Source of the DNA: Dissophora ornata
Lineage: Eukaryota; Mortierellomycota; Mortierellomycetes; Mortierellales; Mortierellaceae
DNA length: 22,749 nucleotides
Assembly (NCBI GenBank): GCA_025201705.1
Contig: MU616810.1
Span: forward strand, 7,501-30,249
Direction of reading: 5' to 3'
The translations under genes and the position numbers were made by a program. The notes beneath the pieces are model-generated. The model worked only from the letters and a program-made list of their open reading frames with translations. It ran no database searches and was not told where the DNA came from. Positions 8,924 through 18,111 of this stretch are shown here, piece after piece (position 1 is the stretch's first letter; the number at the start of each line of letters is the position of its first letter).

Positions 8924-11900
8924 ATGATTGCCCAGAACCGTGTTTCTCTGTCCTCTGCTGCGTCTCTTCTTCTTCTTCATCATCACTACCGATATCATAA
9001 CATTCATCCTTATCACCCACATCATCGCCAGCATCATCGCCATCTCCTATCCCGTCTCCATCCCAAGAACCACAGCAGTCGCACTACCCCTCCTTTCTCT
9101 ACCTTCACCTCTTCGCTAACGATGACTGATATTATGGTCCTTCCAGAGGCCGCGCCCTTTTCCCACCCTCGGTGGCCCACACTGATCGATACCCGTGATC
9201 CCATGAGTGCCCAGAGCCGTGCTCCAGCGTCCACTCCTCTGTGCTCTGTATCGCTTCCTGATCTTCTTCATCATCCTCATCGATATCTTAACCTTCATCA
9301 TTACCACCGATACCATAACCAATATCACCGCCCTCCTCCACCCCGTCTCCACCCCAGGATCCATAGCAGCCCCGCAGCCCCTTCCTCCTCCACCTCCGCC
9401 TTCCTGCCTGTGATGACTGATATTATGATCATCCGGGATGAGGTCGTGTCCCCTTCCCGCCCTCGGCGCCCCACACATATCAACGCCCGTGATCCATCCC
9501 CTACCGTTGTGTGTGCCCCAAGCCACGACAGCCGCCCGCACCTCGGCACCAGCACTGACCATCGTCTAAATGCCGAGGCCAGCTGCAGCGGGAAGAGACC
9601 GTTGCCCAACGTTATCCAGGGCCACGACAGTCCGGTCTTGTCACCTCTGAGGAGTAGCCCCACCGGCGATTCTCCTTTGGAACAACCTTTGCCTATTCTT
9701 GCCGTTCCTGCGGCTCCTGATCTTGCCTCTGCTCGCCCGTCTTCTGAGTCAGCATCACCACCATCCAGCATAGCATCAAAACATCACAACACATTTGTAC
9801 AGAGCCCATCACCACTACGGGCAGCACACGCAACGTCATTCTCAGGCACCTTGATGGCCGGGAACAACGACAGCCGCGCGAGTAGACAGACCATCCTCAG
9901 CCCCAACGCAGATATGACCGCGTTCAGTCCCGAAGTCCATGACGAAGTGATGGACATCGAGGCATGTATCGACAACCCGATCTTGGCCCCGCTTGGTCGT
10001 CATGTCAATAAGCGGAGGTCGCCCAAGCGCTCAGATCAGGGCCACATTGACATCAATGTTGTGAACCCCTCGTCGCCCGCCACCTTTAAACGTGAACAAG
10101 AACGCGAGTCCCATGTGCCTGTTACATCGCTGATCTTGCGCAGGAGGCGACTCGACTGCGCACAGCTCGATAGCTATCTGCAGAATCTGCAGCCGACGTT
10201 TGACCTCGGCACAACGAGACTCCAAAGCCCACTGCTCCACCTGACAGAACTTGACCTCTCACGGAACCGACTTTCGTCCCTCCCTGAGAACATGACCACG
10301 CTTGTGCCGTTCCTCAGCTACCTCAATCTCGCGCATAATCAGTTCACAGAGATCCCCCTCGAGCTCTGCCAACTGACTTATATCCAAGTGTTGATCATGT
10401 CCCAGAACAGGATCGAGGGTCCTGTCCCGCACCAGATTTGCTCAAGCCTGACCCAACTCAAGACTTTGCGCCTCTGCGCAAACCAGATCACGTCTCTACC
10501 CCACTCTCTTGCGCGCCTCGACAAACTCGAGTCACTGTCGATGGGTTCGGTCTATGGTGGCAATCTTTTGACGTCGTTTCCAGCAAACTGCATTCAATAC
10601 ATGTCTGCTCTGCGGGAGCTGGATCTGAGCCACAATAAGCTCTGCTTTCTGCCGGCAGATATCGGCCACCCCAAGTCCCATCTACGCCAGTTGAGCGCCT
10701 CGGATAACAAGTTGGAGGCCATACCAAAGTCGATTGGTCACTGCAGAGAACTTCGAAGCTTGAACCTGGGCCGGAACCAGTTGACAAGCTTGCCGACCGA
10801 AATTGCCGACTTGAATCAGCTGGACACCTTAGATTTGAGCGAGAATCTCCTCTGTGTCATCCCTGGCGACGTTGCGGACTTTTTGACAAAGACTACCCTT
10901 TTGCTCACCGGCAACCCCTTCACGCGTGGCTACTGTGATGCGAACAGAAACCCAGTAAGCGAGATCGGCGGTTTGGGGATCAACTACCCGACAGACGAGG
11001 ATCGCTACGCTGCTATGCTCAAGAGTCTCTCACGGAGAGCCATACTGAATTCTGCAGCATCAACATCCTCAAGTGCGCACACGCCGACCCTGTCTTCTCT
11101 TGCTGCGGGCAGAGAATCACCGCGATTGACACCTCCAGGAGAGAGTGGCTATGAGATGGATCAAGACGAGAGGCTGGATTACCATTTGTATTATACCCGT
11201 CATGCGCTAGCGTCAAGACCGCCATCGCGCGCGGAATCTGTCAGCAGTTCGAATGAGACCGCCGGATACGGCAGTGATTATGGCAGCTCCCATGGCGGCT
11301 CGTGGGCTGATCCACTTGGTTCAGGGACCAGGGCCTCAACGCCGCGTGTCAATGTGGAGGCTGTTCTTTCGGACATTGATTCGTACTTTGACTTTATCCC
11401 ATCCATCAACAGCAACAGCAACATCAACGCCATGACAACTACGATTTCTTCGAGCACTACGATGGTGGAGCCCTCGATCTTTGAAGGTGCTTCACTCTCT
11501 CCCCCCTCCCTAGTCGTATCGCCAACACCCATGCCTACTCCTCAGAGGCTCCCCTCCGGACCCACGAACGAGCAGGGACAGTGTGGCCAGATCGCCTTTC
11601 CGAGCCCAAGTTTTGAGTCAAGCAAGTCACCGATGGTTTCTCCTGTGGTCGGCCTACTACCTACAACAACGCCCACGCCCGGCTTCTTTCCATCCCTCAA
11701 AGAACTAGCTGCCAGGGCTGTATTGCACCAGGGCGAGCCATTGCCCCTAGAGTATATTCCTGAAGTCGTGGTTGAATATCTGGAACCAGGAGCGAGGCCA
11801 TGTGGATTCTGCCGCGGGCCCTATGTCAAGGAATGGGTTAGCTCTGTCCGCGTCAAGTCTTACTTGGGACATCCTGCAGTAGCAAGACGTGTGAGGTTCT

Positions 11901-12355
11901 GCTCAGCAGCCTGCTGGAGGACTGCGAGCGAGCAGCTTGACGCTGAGGAAGCGGGCAACATTGTTCCTTCTGCAGCTGCCCCTGGATCTACGACAGGACA
12001 CTTGCCACCTGTGGTTACGACGGATGGTGATAGCAGAGGCAGCAGCCGGGAAGAGGATCTAGATGTGACGATGGTGGACTCTACTTTGTCATCTCCAACC
12101 ACACATTCGGCACCATCATCGCCACTGACAACGCCAATGTCACCATGGACGCAGGGCATGAGGGTGTGCAAGGGTGGCCAGACCTACTGGCCAGTGATTG
12201 GACGCCAACGACGCGGACGGACATTGTCGTCTGGATTGTCGTCGCCACTGTCGGTGTCACCGTCGACGAAGCTCTCTGTGGACGAATCGGCCTCGATTGC
12301 CAAGACGAATGTGTGCTCAGGGGGATGCCTTGTGAGAGGTGTGTGCGAATGGTAG
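8924..12355 (+). CDS. Large LRR protein with disordered N-terminus and C-terminal Cys module
   Basis: Uninterrupted frame of 1143 codons from ATG 8924 (-3 is A). Residues 1-430 are low complexity, rich in His, Pro and Ser. About 436-665 hold SDS22/SHOC2-type LRRs (LTELDLSRNRLSSLP, LRELDLSHNKLCFLP, LRSLNLGRNQLTSLP, LDTLDLSENLL). A Ser/Thr/Pro-rich linker follows. The end has SLKELAARAVL, then CGFCRGPY and FCSAACW (about 960-995), a possible zinc-binding pair. The order LRR, ELAxR helix, C-terminal Cys pairs recalls fungal LRR proteins and the C-terminus of animal LRRC58. That is from memory, and function is unknown. The start is uncertain: the first 190 codons include a tandem duplication in which ATG-ACT-GAT-ATT-ATG occurs twice (9122 and 9413), and either could be the true start. 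Confidence 0.8.
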   Translation: MIAQNRVSLSSAASLLLLHHHYRYHNIHPYHPHHRQHHRHLLSRLHPKNHSSRTTPPFSTFTSSLTMTDIMVLPEAAPFSHPRWPTLIDTRDPMSAQSRAPASTPLCSVSLPDLLHHPHRYLNLHHYHRYHNQYHRPPPPRLHPRIHSSPAAPSSSTSAFLPVMTDIMIIRDEVVSPSRPRRPTHINARDPSPTVVCAPSHDSRPHLGTSTDHRLNAEASCSGKRPLPNVIQGHDSPVLSPLRSSPTGDSPLEQPLPILAVPAAPDLASARPSSESASPPSSIASKHHNTFVQSPSPLRAAHATSFSGTLMAGNNDSRASRQTILSPNADMTAFSPEVHDEVMDIEACIDNPILAPLGRHVNKRRSPKRSDQGHIDINVVNPSSPATFKREQERESHVPVTSLILRRRRLDCAQLDSYLQNLQPTFDLGTTRLQSPLLHLTELDLSRNRLSSLPENMTTLVPFLSYLNLAHNQFTEIPLELCQLTYIQVLIMSQNRIEGPVPHQICSSLTQLKTLRLCANQITSLPHSLARLDKLESLSMGSVYGGNLLTSFPANCIQYMSALRELDLSHNKLCFLPADIGHPKSHLRQLSASDNKLEAIPKSIGHCRELRSLNLGRNQLTSLPTEIADLNQLDTLDLSENLLCVIPGDVADFLTKTTLLLTGNPFTRGYCDANRNPVSEIGGLGINYPTDEDRYAAMLKSLSRRAILNSAASTSSSAHTPTLSSLAAGRESPRLTPPGESGYEMDQDERLDYHLYYTRHALASRPPSRAESVSSSNETAGYGSDYGSSHGGSWADPLGSGTRASTPRVNVEAVLSDIDSYFDFIPSINSNSNINAMTTTISSSTTMVEPSIFEGASLSPPSLVVSPTPMPTPQRLPSGPTNEQGQCGQIAFPSPSFESSKSPMVSPVVGLLPTTTPTPGFFPSLKELAARAVLHQGEPLPLEYIPEVVVEYLEPGARPCGFCRGPYVKEWVSSVRVKSYLGHPAVARRVRFCSAACWRTASEQLDAEEAGNIVPSAAAPGSTTGHLPPVVTTDGDSRGSSREEDLDVTMVDSTLSSPTTHSAPSSPLTTPMSPWTQGMRVCKGGQTYWPVIGRQRRGRTLSSGLSSPLSVSPSTKLSVDESASIAKTNVCSGGCLVRGVCEW
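8928..9490 (+). repeat. Tandem duplication of about 280 bp at the 5' end of the LRR gene
   Basis: Copy 1 spans about 8928-9206 and copy 2 about 9207-9490. Matching landmarks are GCCCAGA(A/G)CCGTG (8929, 9208), the CAT/CAC-rich stretch, CCCCGTCTCCA / CCCGTCTCCA, ATGACTGATATTATG (9122, 9413), and CCGTGATCC at the end. The offset is 279 at the left and 291 at the right, so the indels are multiples of three and the reading frame is kept. Identity is clearly below 100%, so it is not very recent. Confidence 0.75.
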
Positions 12356-12410
12356 ACCAAAGCTGCAGTCCTCTATTTCGTGCAGCATTCCCAACCTTGT
12401 ACCATAGAAC

Positions 12411-12416
12411 AATAAA
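12411..12416 (+). terminator. Poly(A) signal of the large LRR gene
   Basis: AATAAA 55 nt after the stop codon, followed by an A-rich run. Confidence 0.6.
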
Positions 12417-12985
12417 AAAATATTAAGAAAAATCTGGGCAGTGGGGGCGGCCAGTTGATGCAGAGACCACCGCACTGTCCACCAGACTCTAGGAAGTGCG
12501 GCGTAGTTTGGTCGCGTGTACCAAAAAAGGAAGCTGTGAATTCTCTTCCCCTTTACTCTTTACTCAAAAAAAAAAAAAAAAAAAAGGAAAGCCTCTCTCT
12601 ACTATGGTCAACCTACACCATTTGTGCCTGATTGTCACTAGTAGCCGAGCAGCCCGACAGTAAAGAGTACCATCCATTCCTGCTCGCAGTGACTCTGTGT
12701 TTTTTCACAATCTGGTAGTACGGTAGCGATTTCTTCCGAGTTCCGTTTTCTTCCGAGTCCCGTTTTGCAAACACTCTCTATCTCTTCCTTCGCCCTCTGT
12801 CCCCCCTGATGTTTGCTGCCTATAACATTGCTCGCTTTATTCCCGATTGGTTGGACAACCAAAAGGAAGAAAGCTGAGATGGAGATCGCATCGCATCGCA
12901 TAAAAAAAAAAGGGTCTCAGATTATGCCTTCCTGGTAATATGTTTATCTCTGCCAGCTGCGTTAAAGTCTCCTACCCAAGAAAAA
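12417..12985. other. Spacer between the LRR gene and the nuclease-like relic
   Basis: It contains an A20 tract at 12566-12585, a run of about nine A near 12902 and a short GCATC repeat near 12887-12900. An 87-codon minus-strand frame at 12638-12901 has no recognisable motif. Nothing else seen. Confidence 0.4.
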
Positions 12986-14180
12986 ACGACACCTCGCCTG
13001 TGTTGGCGGCGTAACGGTAGTTAGCGCGGATAGTGACTATTTGTTTCGAGGAGCTAAGGTGCTATTGATGAAGGATAGCGAGGATCACACAAAGTACAGG
13101 GCTTATATCGTCGAAAAAGTCCTTCGATCTCTAGGCCCAACAGCGGTGTGGACAGTCTTGGGCGTTGTAAATGGCAACGACTACTCAAAGAACCTTGACA
13201 ACATCGTCATCGTGTCCAACTACAAGGCGTTTCGAACGATGGACATCTCGATCGAAATGGATGCATCGAGGATCCTTCGTCTCTATTGCACCTCTTATGC
13301 CAACGATGCGAACGAGATGGAGGTGGTAATGGCCCAGTTCCAGGTTGCGCAGGAGGTATTCGTCCACAACTAGGAGATGCTCTCGGATGATCCAACTGCA
13401 AGAAGGGATACCCATGAACTAGACCACAGGATGCAGCGCATGCTTGGCGATGTCTCAGTGGCCCTCAAAAGGTACTGCCGTCGCTGCATCATCGCAGATA
13501 ACTTCATGACACTGGAATGGAAGGCTACTATAACAAGCTACTTGTGGTCATAATGCATCAATAGCTACCGAGCTGCGCAGAGGCGAAAGACACGCCACAC
13601 GATCCCCACCTCCTCCGCCATGTCTTCTTCAGCCGTGGCCGTTCCCACCATCGTCCAGGTTGCTGGCCCCTCTCATGCCTCTTGCAATTGGATCGACATC
13701 TACGTCCACTGGATCGAATAACGCTCTGCAGAGGTGTTATAAATAAGAATTTGGCTTTGTCTTCATGTTCTTGAATTCTTAAGCAGGGAAGGAGTCACCC
13801 GTCAACATCCATTGGACCCGTCTCCTACGCTTCTGCGTCTAGGACATCGTTTTCAGGGCTTTCCTCATCTATCGCCCCGTCTACAGCTGCGTCGTCCCTT
13901 ACCTCTGGATTTGTGTCTGCCTCTACCTACGAGATCACGTCTAGATTCGCATTTGCTTCATCGTCTGTTTCGGAGTCAGCTTCCGCTCAGACCGCCCAGC
14001 CAGCAAACCCATCTCAAGAGAATTGAGGCTACCGTCAGTTTCTTTCCGGTAACAAGTTCAGGGACGTTGTAAATACGCTAAAGCCTCGAAAGGAAAATAG
14101 CAAGCCCGGGGGTGGCAACTTTGGAGCAGGGCGAGGCGAAGTCCTCCATCAGAGTTTTATCTCGCATTTGAAGAAGAGGG
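12986..14180 (+). pseudogene. XPG-I/PIN-like nuclease domain protein, broken
   Basis: A plus-strand frame from about 12995 encodes VTVVSADSDYLFRGAK, then VWTVLGVVNGNDYSKN, matching the metal-binding (SxDSDxL) and GNDY blocks of XPG-I/FEN1-type PIN nucleases. It continues with FQVAQEVFVHN, hits TAG at 13371, and goes on in frame with HELDHRMQRMLGDVSVALKR up to TAA near 13551. After further frame changes there is a Ser/Ala-rich tail (SYASASRTSFSGLS..., about 13828-14000) and a basic end (NKFRDVVNTLKPRKEN and FISHLKKR). From memory, Mortierella genomes carry many XPG-I-like proteins with such Ser-rich tails. The N-terminal domain is missing here. Origin as a multicopy accessory family is inference. 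Confidence 0.55.
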
Positions 14181-14676
14181 TAAGAGCAAACTGTCATGCG
14201 ATCGACTAAGGTCTGATATTCAAGATCTGAATGCTGACGGCTTATGTGTTTTTATTGACAATAGGTGGAAGCGAGATTGTGTGTTGAGACGAGTAGTGTA
14301 CTCTGAAGTGACGCTGCAAGTGTGGACAGGATACTGAAGAACGAGGGCGCAGCCTGTGGTGCGGTCACTGTGGCCGGCAGAGGGACCGAGATCACAATAC
14401 CTTTCACAACAAACACGGCACAGGCAGCGCACCACCAGGCTACATTTTTGCAACGGCCGAAGAGATTGGATCGTCATCACCCCGATAATCAGGGGGAGCA
14501 TCTGAGATCAGAAGAAGCACTCTGTGGAGGAGCGCCGAATCAGCGTCTACTATACATAACAGACATTGTTATTATCCACAGATTTCTCTATCGTACGAAG
14601 GAAAGGATAGCCTAGCAGCCCGTGTGAAAATGCGATAGTATATTAGACTCATGATTGCTATCCTCCAGAACTGCAC
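14181..14676. other. Spacer downstream of PRPP synthetase
   Basis: No gene recognised. Open frames on either strand here (for example 14322-14615) have no motif and no splice-consistent partners. Confidence 0.4.
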
Positions 14677-14682
14677 TTTATT
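14677..14682 (-). terminator. Poly(A) signal of the PRPP synthetase gene
   Basis: AATAAA on the minus strand, 47 nt beyond the TAA stop. Confidence 0.6.
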
Positions 14683-14728
14683 TCTTGAACCCCGGTCGAT
14701 GGACACCCATGAGCCGTCGTCCTGGGAC

Positions 14729-16676
14729 TTAGATAAGGTCCATCACGTCAAAAAGCATGCTGACGCTCTCGCCATTGTGTATCCTGCGAATCGCCTCAGC
14801 AAAGATCGGTGCGACGTTAAAGACCTTCATCTTGGAGCACCCAGCCAAGTGCTCCTCCTGAGGAATACTGTTGCTGACAATGACCTGATCAATGCAAGAG
14901 TTCTGGATCCTGATGACGGCGTCTCCAGACATAATTGCGTGAGTGATGATTGCATAGATCTTTTTGGCTCCATTGAGCTGAAGCACCTTGGCAGCCTTGG
15001 TGATCGTAAACGAGGTGTCAGCGATGTCATCGACCAAAATACAAGTCTTGCCAGTGACATCTCCGACCAACATCATGTCGGGCTTGTGCGGGGCCTGGAT
15101 TTGGCGACGTTCTTTGTGGATCAGAGCAAACTCCATGCCGAGCTTGTCCGCAATAACAGTCGCTCGCTTTGCACCACCGGCATCGGGTGAGACCACGACA
15201 GCATCCTCCCAGTTGGGGATACGCTCGCGAATATATTTGACCATCAGAGGCTGTCCATACAGATTGTCGACCGGAATATCAAAGAAGCCCTGGAACTGAG
15301 GGTCGTGCAGGTCCATAGTGATGATGTGATCCGCGCCTAAATTTTTTATATTGTTTTGAGAAGTAAAACGATAGGATTAGCGATGTGTCCTCCATGATGC
15401 GTAGCCATGACTCAACCCACATCCATCTTCCTGTTTTCTCTTACCGGCTGTCACAAGCAAGTTAGCGATTAATGTTCCAGAACGGGCAACCCAGTGCTTA
15501 TAGCCAGCCTTTTGGGGGTTCACCTGGTCGCTAGTGACACATGTTTGGGAAGGAGTTACCGATCCTGATCCAGTACCATTGATCGAAGGGATATTCAGAT
15601 GTGTGGGCTGAGAAGACGTTGCTTGTGGACGGATGCCACGTGGGGCGAGGACGCGCGTCTTGATGGCATCGCCACCCTCTGATCTCAGAGCCGAAAGTGT
15701 TGGAATAACACCTGCGCCATTTACATTTCCGTTCGATCCATTGCCTGTAGAGGGGGACAGCGTGGGCGAGGTCGCTGCAGACTCGATGTCGGAATTGGAC
15801 TCATTTGTCGAGTCAAACATCTTATCAAAGGGGTTCTTTCGGTCAATGCGATCCAGGCTGGGGGTTTGCAGTGGCGTCCCCGCAGGAGTGACAGGCAGGG
15901 AAAAAGGGGTGCTGGAGCCCGTGTAGCCGAAGAACACATTCTGGGGGACACGTGAGAGAGGCATGCCGTTCTTCTTGTAGGGCGCATCTGGCTGACGAGC
16001 ATATGGGAAGCAAGGGATGACCGCGGTGATGCGACGAGCACTGGCGGTCTTGCAGGCGGCTGACAAAGGCCAGGAAAGTGGTTGGTTTATACGCGAGAGT
16101 AGAGATTGTTAGAGGATGGTTTCCCCAACATGACATGTGCAACAGGGATCAGTTGATAGGGCAAGGAGCACACATGGCAACAGCCACAGGGAGGAAATAC
16201 GCAAGGGCCATTCTGCAAAGAGCTGTGACAAAGAGCTACTGCTGAGGTCAAGTACGTCAGACTTACCGAGCATAATGAGCAGCTCCATCAAGTTATCGTT
16301 CACAGCGCCACAGCCAGACTGGATGATAAAGACATCCTTGTTGCGAACGCTGTCCCCGATCTCGACGTTGGTCTCCTTGTTGGCAAACTTGGTGAGCTTG
16401 ACCTGGCCGGGAGAGATGCCTAGACGGGCACAGATCTGGTCCACCAGAGCTGGGTGGGAGCTTCCTAAAGGGCGAGAGTAGGGGTCCAGCACAGACAGCA
16501 GACATCGATGAGCGGCGTGTACGGGGGGTATACAGGTCGAGAAAGAACAAAGATTCGGTGCTCCGTGGGCACCGGCTTTATTTTCTGAACAAATTTTTTT
16601 AAGAGTCATAGCGAGGCAGTGGGGGCAAACGAATGGCTTGTTCGCTCATACCGCTGAAAACAACAATGTTGCGCAT
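14729..16676 (-). CDS. PRS: Ribose-phosphate pyrophosphokinase (PRPP synthetase) with large insertion, Prs5-like
   Basis: Four exons, 16676-16652, 16464-16267, 16059-15445 and 15336-14729, all with GT-AG borders. Together they give 482 codons in frame (481 residues). The enzyme makes PRPP from ribose 5-phosphate and ATP for nucleotide, His and Trp synthesis in the cytosol. Family blocks: [19 protein letters not shown] at the N-terminus, [44 protein letters not shown] (to about 97), [25 protein letters not shown] (about 353-357), the PRPP-binding loop [10 protein letters not shown] (381-390) and [16 protein letters not shown]. About 165 Ser/Pro/Asn-rich residues (about 98-264) are inserted where the canonical enzyme has only about 12. 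Yeast Prs5 has a non-homologous region at a similar place, so this is probably a Prs5-type subunit of a hetero-oligomer. The PRPP loop has TSFT where TCGT is usual. Confidence 0.93.
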
Positions 16677-17025
16677 GCCGTGATTATGGATGTGGGGGCT
16701 CGGAGGGAGAATGAATCTACGTGAATGCGGGCGGGGCAGAGGGAGGGTGGATCTGATCAGACAGACAGCAAGACAGGGCAGCTGAAGCAAAAACAGAAGA
16801 ATAAAAAAAAAAAAAAGAGAGAGAGATTCTGTTTCTTCAACCCCAAAAATGGTCACATCAAATGAATGAACGCCCTCGGGAGTGAAAACCTGGGGATCCA
16901 GCTGGCAGCACATGCAGCGCTGCATCCGGTGACAATAAAATGGCCACAAAACTCGCACGTGCTCCAATATTTCTGGTCATTTCGCTCCTTTCTTTCTCTC
17001 TTTCTTTTCTCGCTGTCTGTGGACC
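16677..17025. promoter_or_regulatory. Divergent promoter region between PRPP synthetase and TFIIA gamma
   Basis: 349 bp separate the two start codons. The stretch holds an A14 tract near 16802-16815 and a pyrimidine-rich run just before the TFIIA gamma start (about 16985-17012). No clear TATA box is seen. Confidence 0.5.
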
Positions 17026-17760
17026 ATGTCACAATACTATGAACACTACAGGAAAAGCAGGTACATTCACGCATCGCGCTGCCATCGACTGCACCAGCAT
17101 CAAAATCTGCAACAGCCAGTCCATGTACCTCAAGCCTACGCAGTGCACTGCCAAGTCGCCTTTCCAACCTAGTCTGATTCCTTGTCTCTCTCTCTCTCTC
17201 CCTCCCATCTCTCCCATCACGACATGCTAGCATCGGACTTGCGCTGATTGATTCTTTAGATGAACTGATCCAGTCTGGCCACATCAACCCTCAACTAGCT
17301 ATGCGTGTGCTCGCCCAGGTAATGTCCCTGTCCGCGCTACTGAGAACCGCTCCTTAATTTTCCACCGTCTATAATGCCTCCCCTCCCCTCCCCTCCATCT
17401 TTTAACATGTATCGTGCTGTGGATTAAACTATTGGTACTTTATTCAGTTCGATATGAGCATTGCTGAGGCATTGAGCACACGCGTTCGGAACCGCGTTCA
17501 ATTCAAGGTAAGGGGAGGCGCTGTATACATGTCAAAAACTTGGTAGGATGTTCTGCATTCGATCGATACATATTGTGGCACTAATGCGTAACGATGTATG
17601 TTTGTACGGCAACAAGGCCCACTTGGACAACTACCGATCGCTGGACGACGTGTGGACGTTTGTTTTGTCCAACCCGGCGTTCCGCTTTGAGCAAGACTCT
17701 GTCACAGCAGAAAAGGTCAAGATCGTCGCCTGTAAAGCCAGGGTTCCCGGAGAGTCGTAA
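17026..17760 (+). CDS. TOA2: Transcription initiation factor IIA small (gamma) subunit
   Basis: Four exons, 17026-17060, 17231-17318, 17448-17507 and 17617-17760, give 108 residues, the usual length for this family. TFIIA gamma pairs with TOA1 to stabilise TBP on promoter DNA in the nucleus. The N-terminal helical part reads MSQYYEHYRKSSIGLALIDS and then LDELIQSGHINPQLAMRVLA, nearly diagnostic for the family; it continues FDMSIAEALSTRVRNRVQFK. The beta-barrel part has HLDNYRSLDDVWTFVL and TAEKVKIVACKAR. The last intron ends in AAG rather than CAG or TAG; this is the only acceptor that keeps the conserved HLDNYR block in frame, and it gives Ala where Gly is common (FKGHL). Confidence 0.95.
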
Positions 17761-18111
17761 AGGGCGTGTTGTGTACTGCGTCGAATGGTGGCAACCACGG
17801 CGCAGGAGTCGATTAGGGTAGACGGGGCAAGAAGACGTTGCTGTCCGAACGCTGGAAGGCTGCTGCTATGTATTTCTATACTTTCCCCACACCGTTGTAA
17901 TAAATTGTACAGTCTCTTGAAGCGAGAAAGAGCGACGAGGAACAGGACGCCACCATGTCCTGCAATGCAGTTTGGAATGGTGACCAGATAAAAAGGTCAC
18001 AGGTCTTGCCTCCTCTCTCTCAGACATGCATCGCACTCCCCCATAAGGTCCTTCATTGATTCATTCACCTGCTACCAAAGCCAGAAAGACAGACACACGC
18101 ATCCCAACACT
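17761..18111 (+). promoter_or_regulatory. TFIIA gamma 3' region and VAMP7 upstream region
   Basis: AATAAA at 17899-17904 is a probable poly(A) signal for TOA2. The remaining 200 bp should contain the VAMP7 promoter and leader; no defined element was recognised. Confidence 0.5.

Noticed and set aside
8928..9413. Second reading frame open in both copies of the 5' duplication (hydrophobic products of 63-68 codons)
   Set aside because: Openness follows from the TC/CA-rich composition; neither frame has an ATG start, so dual coding is not supported.
12638..12901. Minus-strand 87-codon frame starting MRCDAISISAFF
   Set aside because: Starts in a GCATC repeat and shows no family motif.
13005..13035. 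GGCGTAACGGTAGTTAGCGCGGA looked like part of a tRNA or rRNA
   Set aside because: It translates in frame to the VTVVSAD block of the XPG-I-like relic and does not fold as a cloverleaf.
14651..15190. Plus-strand 179-codon frame
   Set aside because: Antisense to the last exon of PRPP synthetase.
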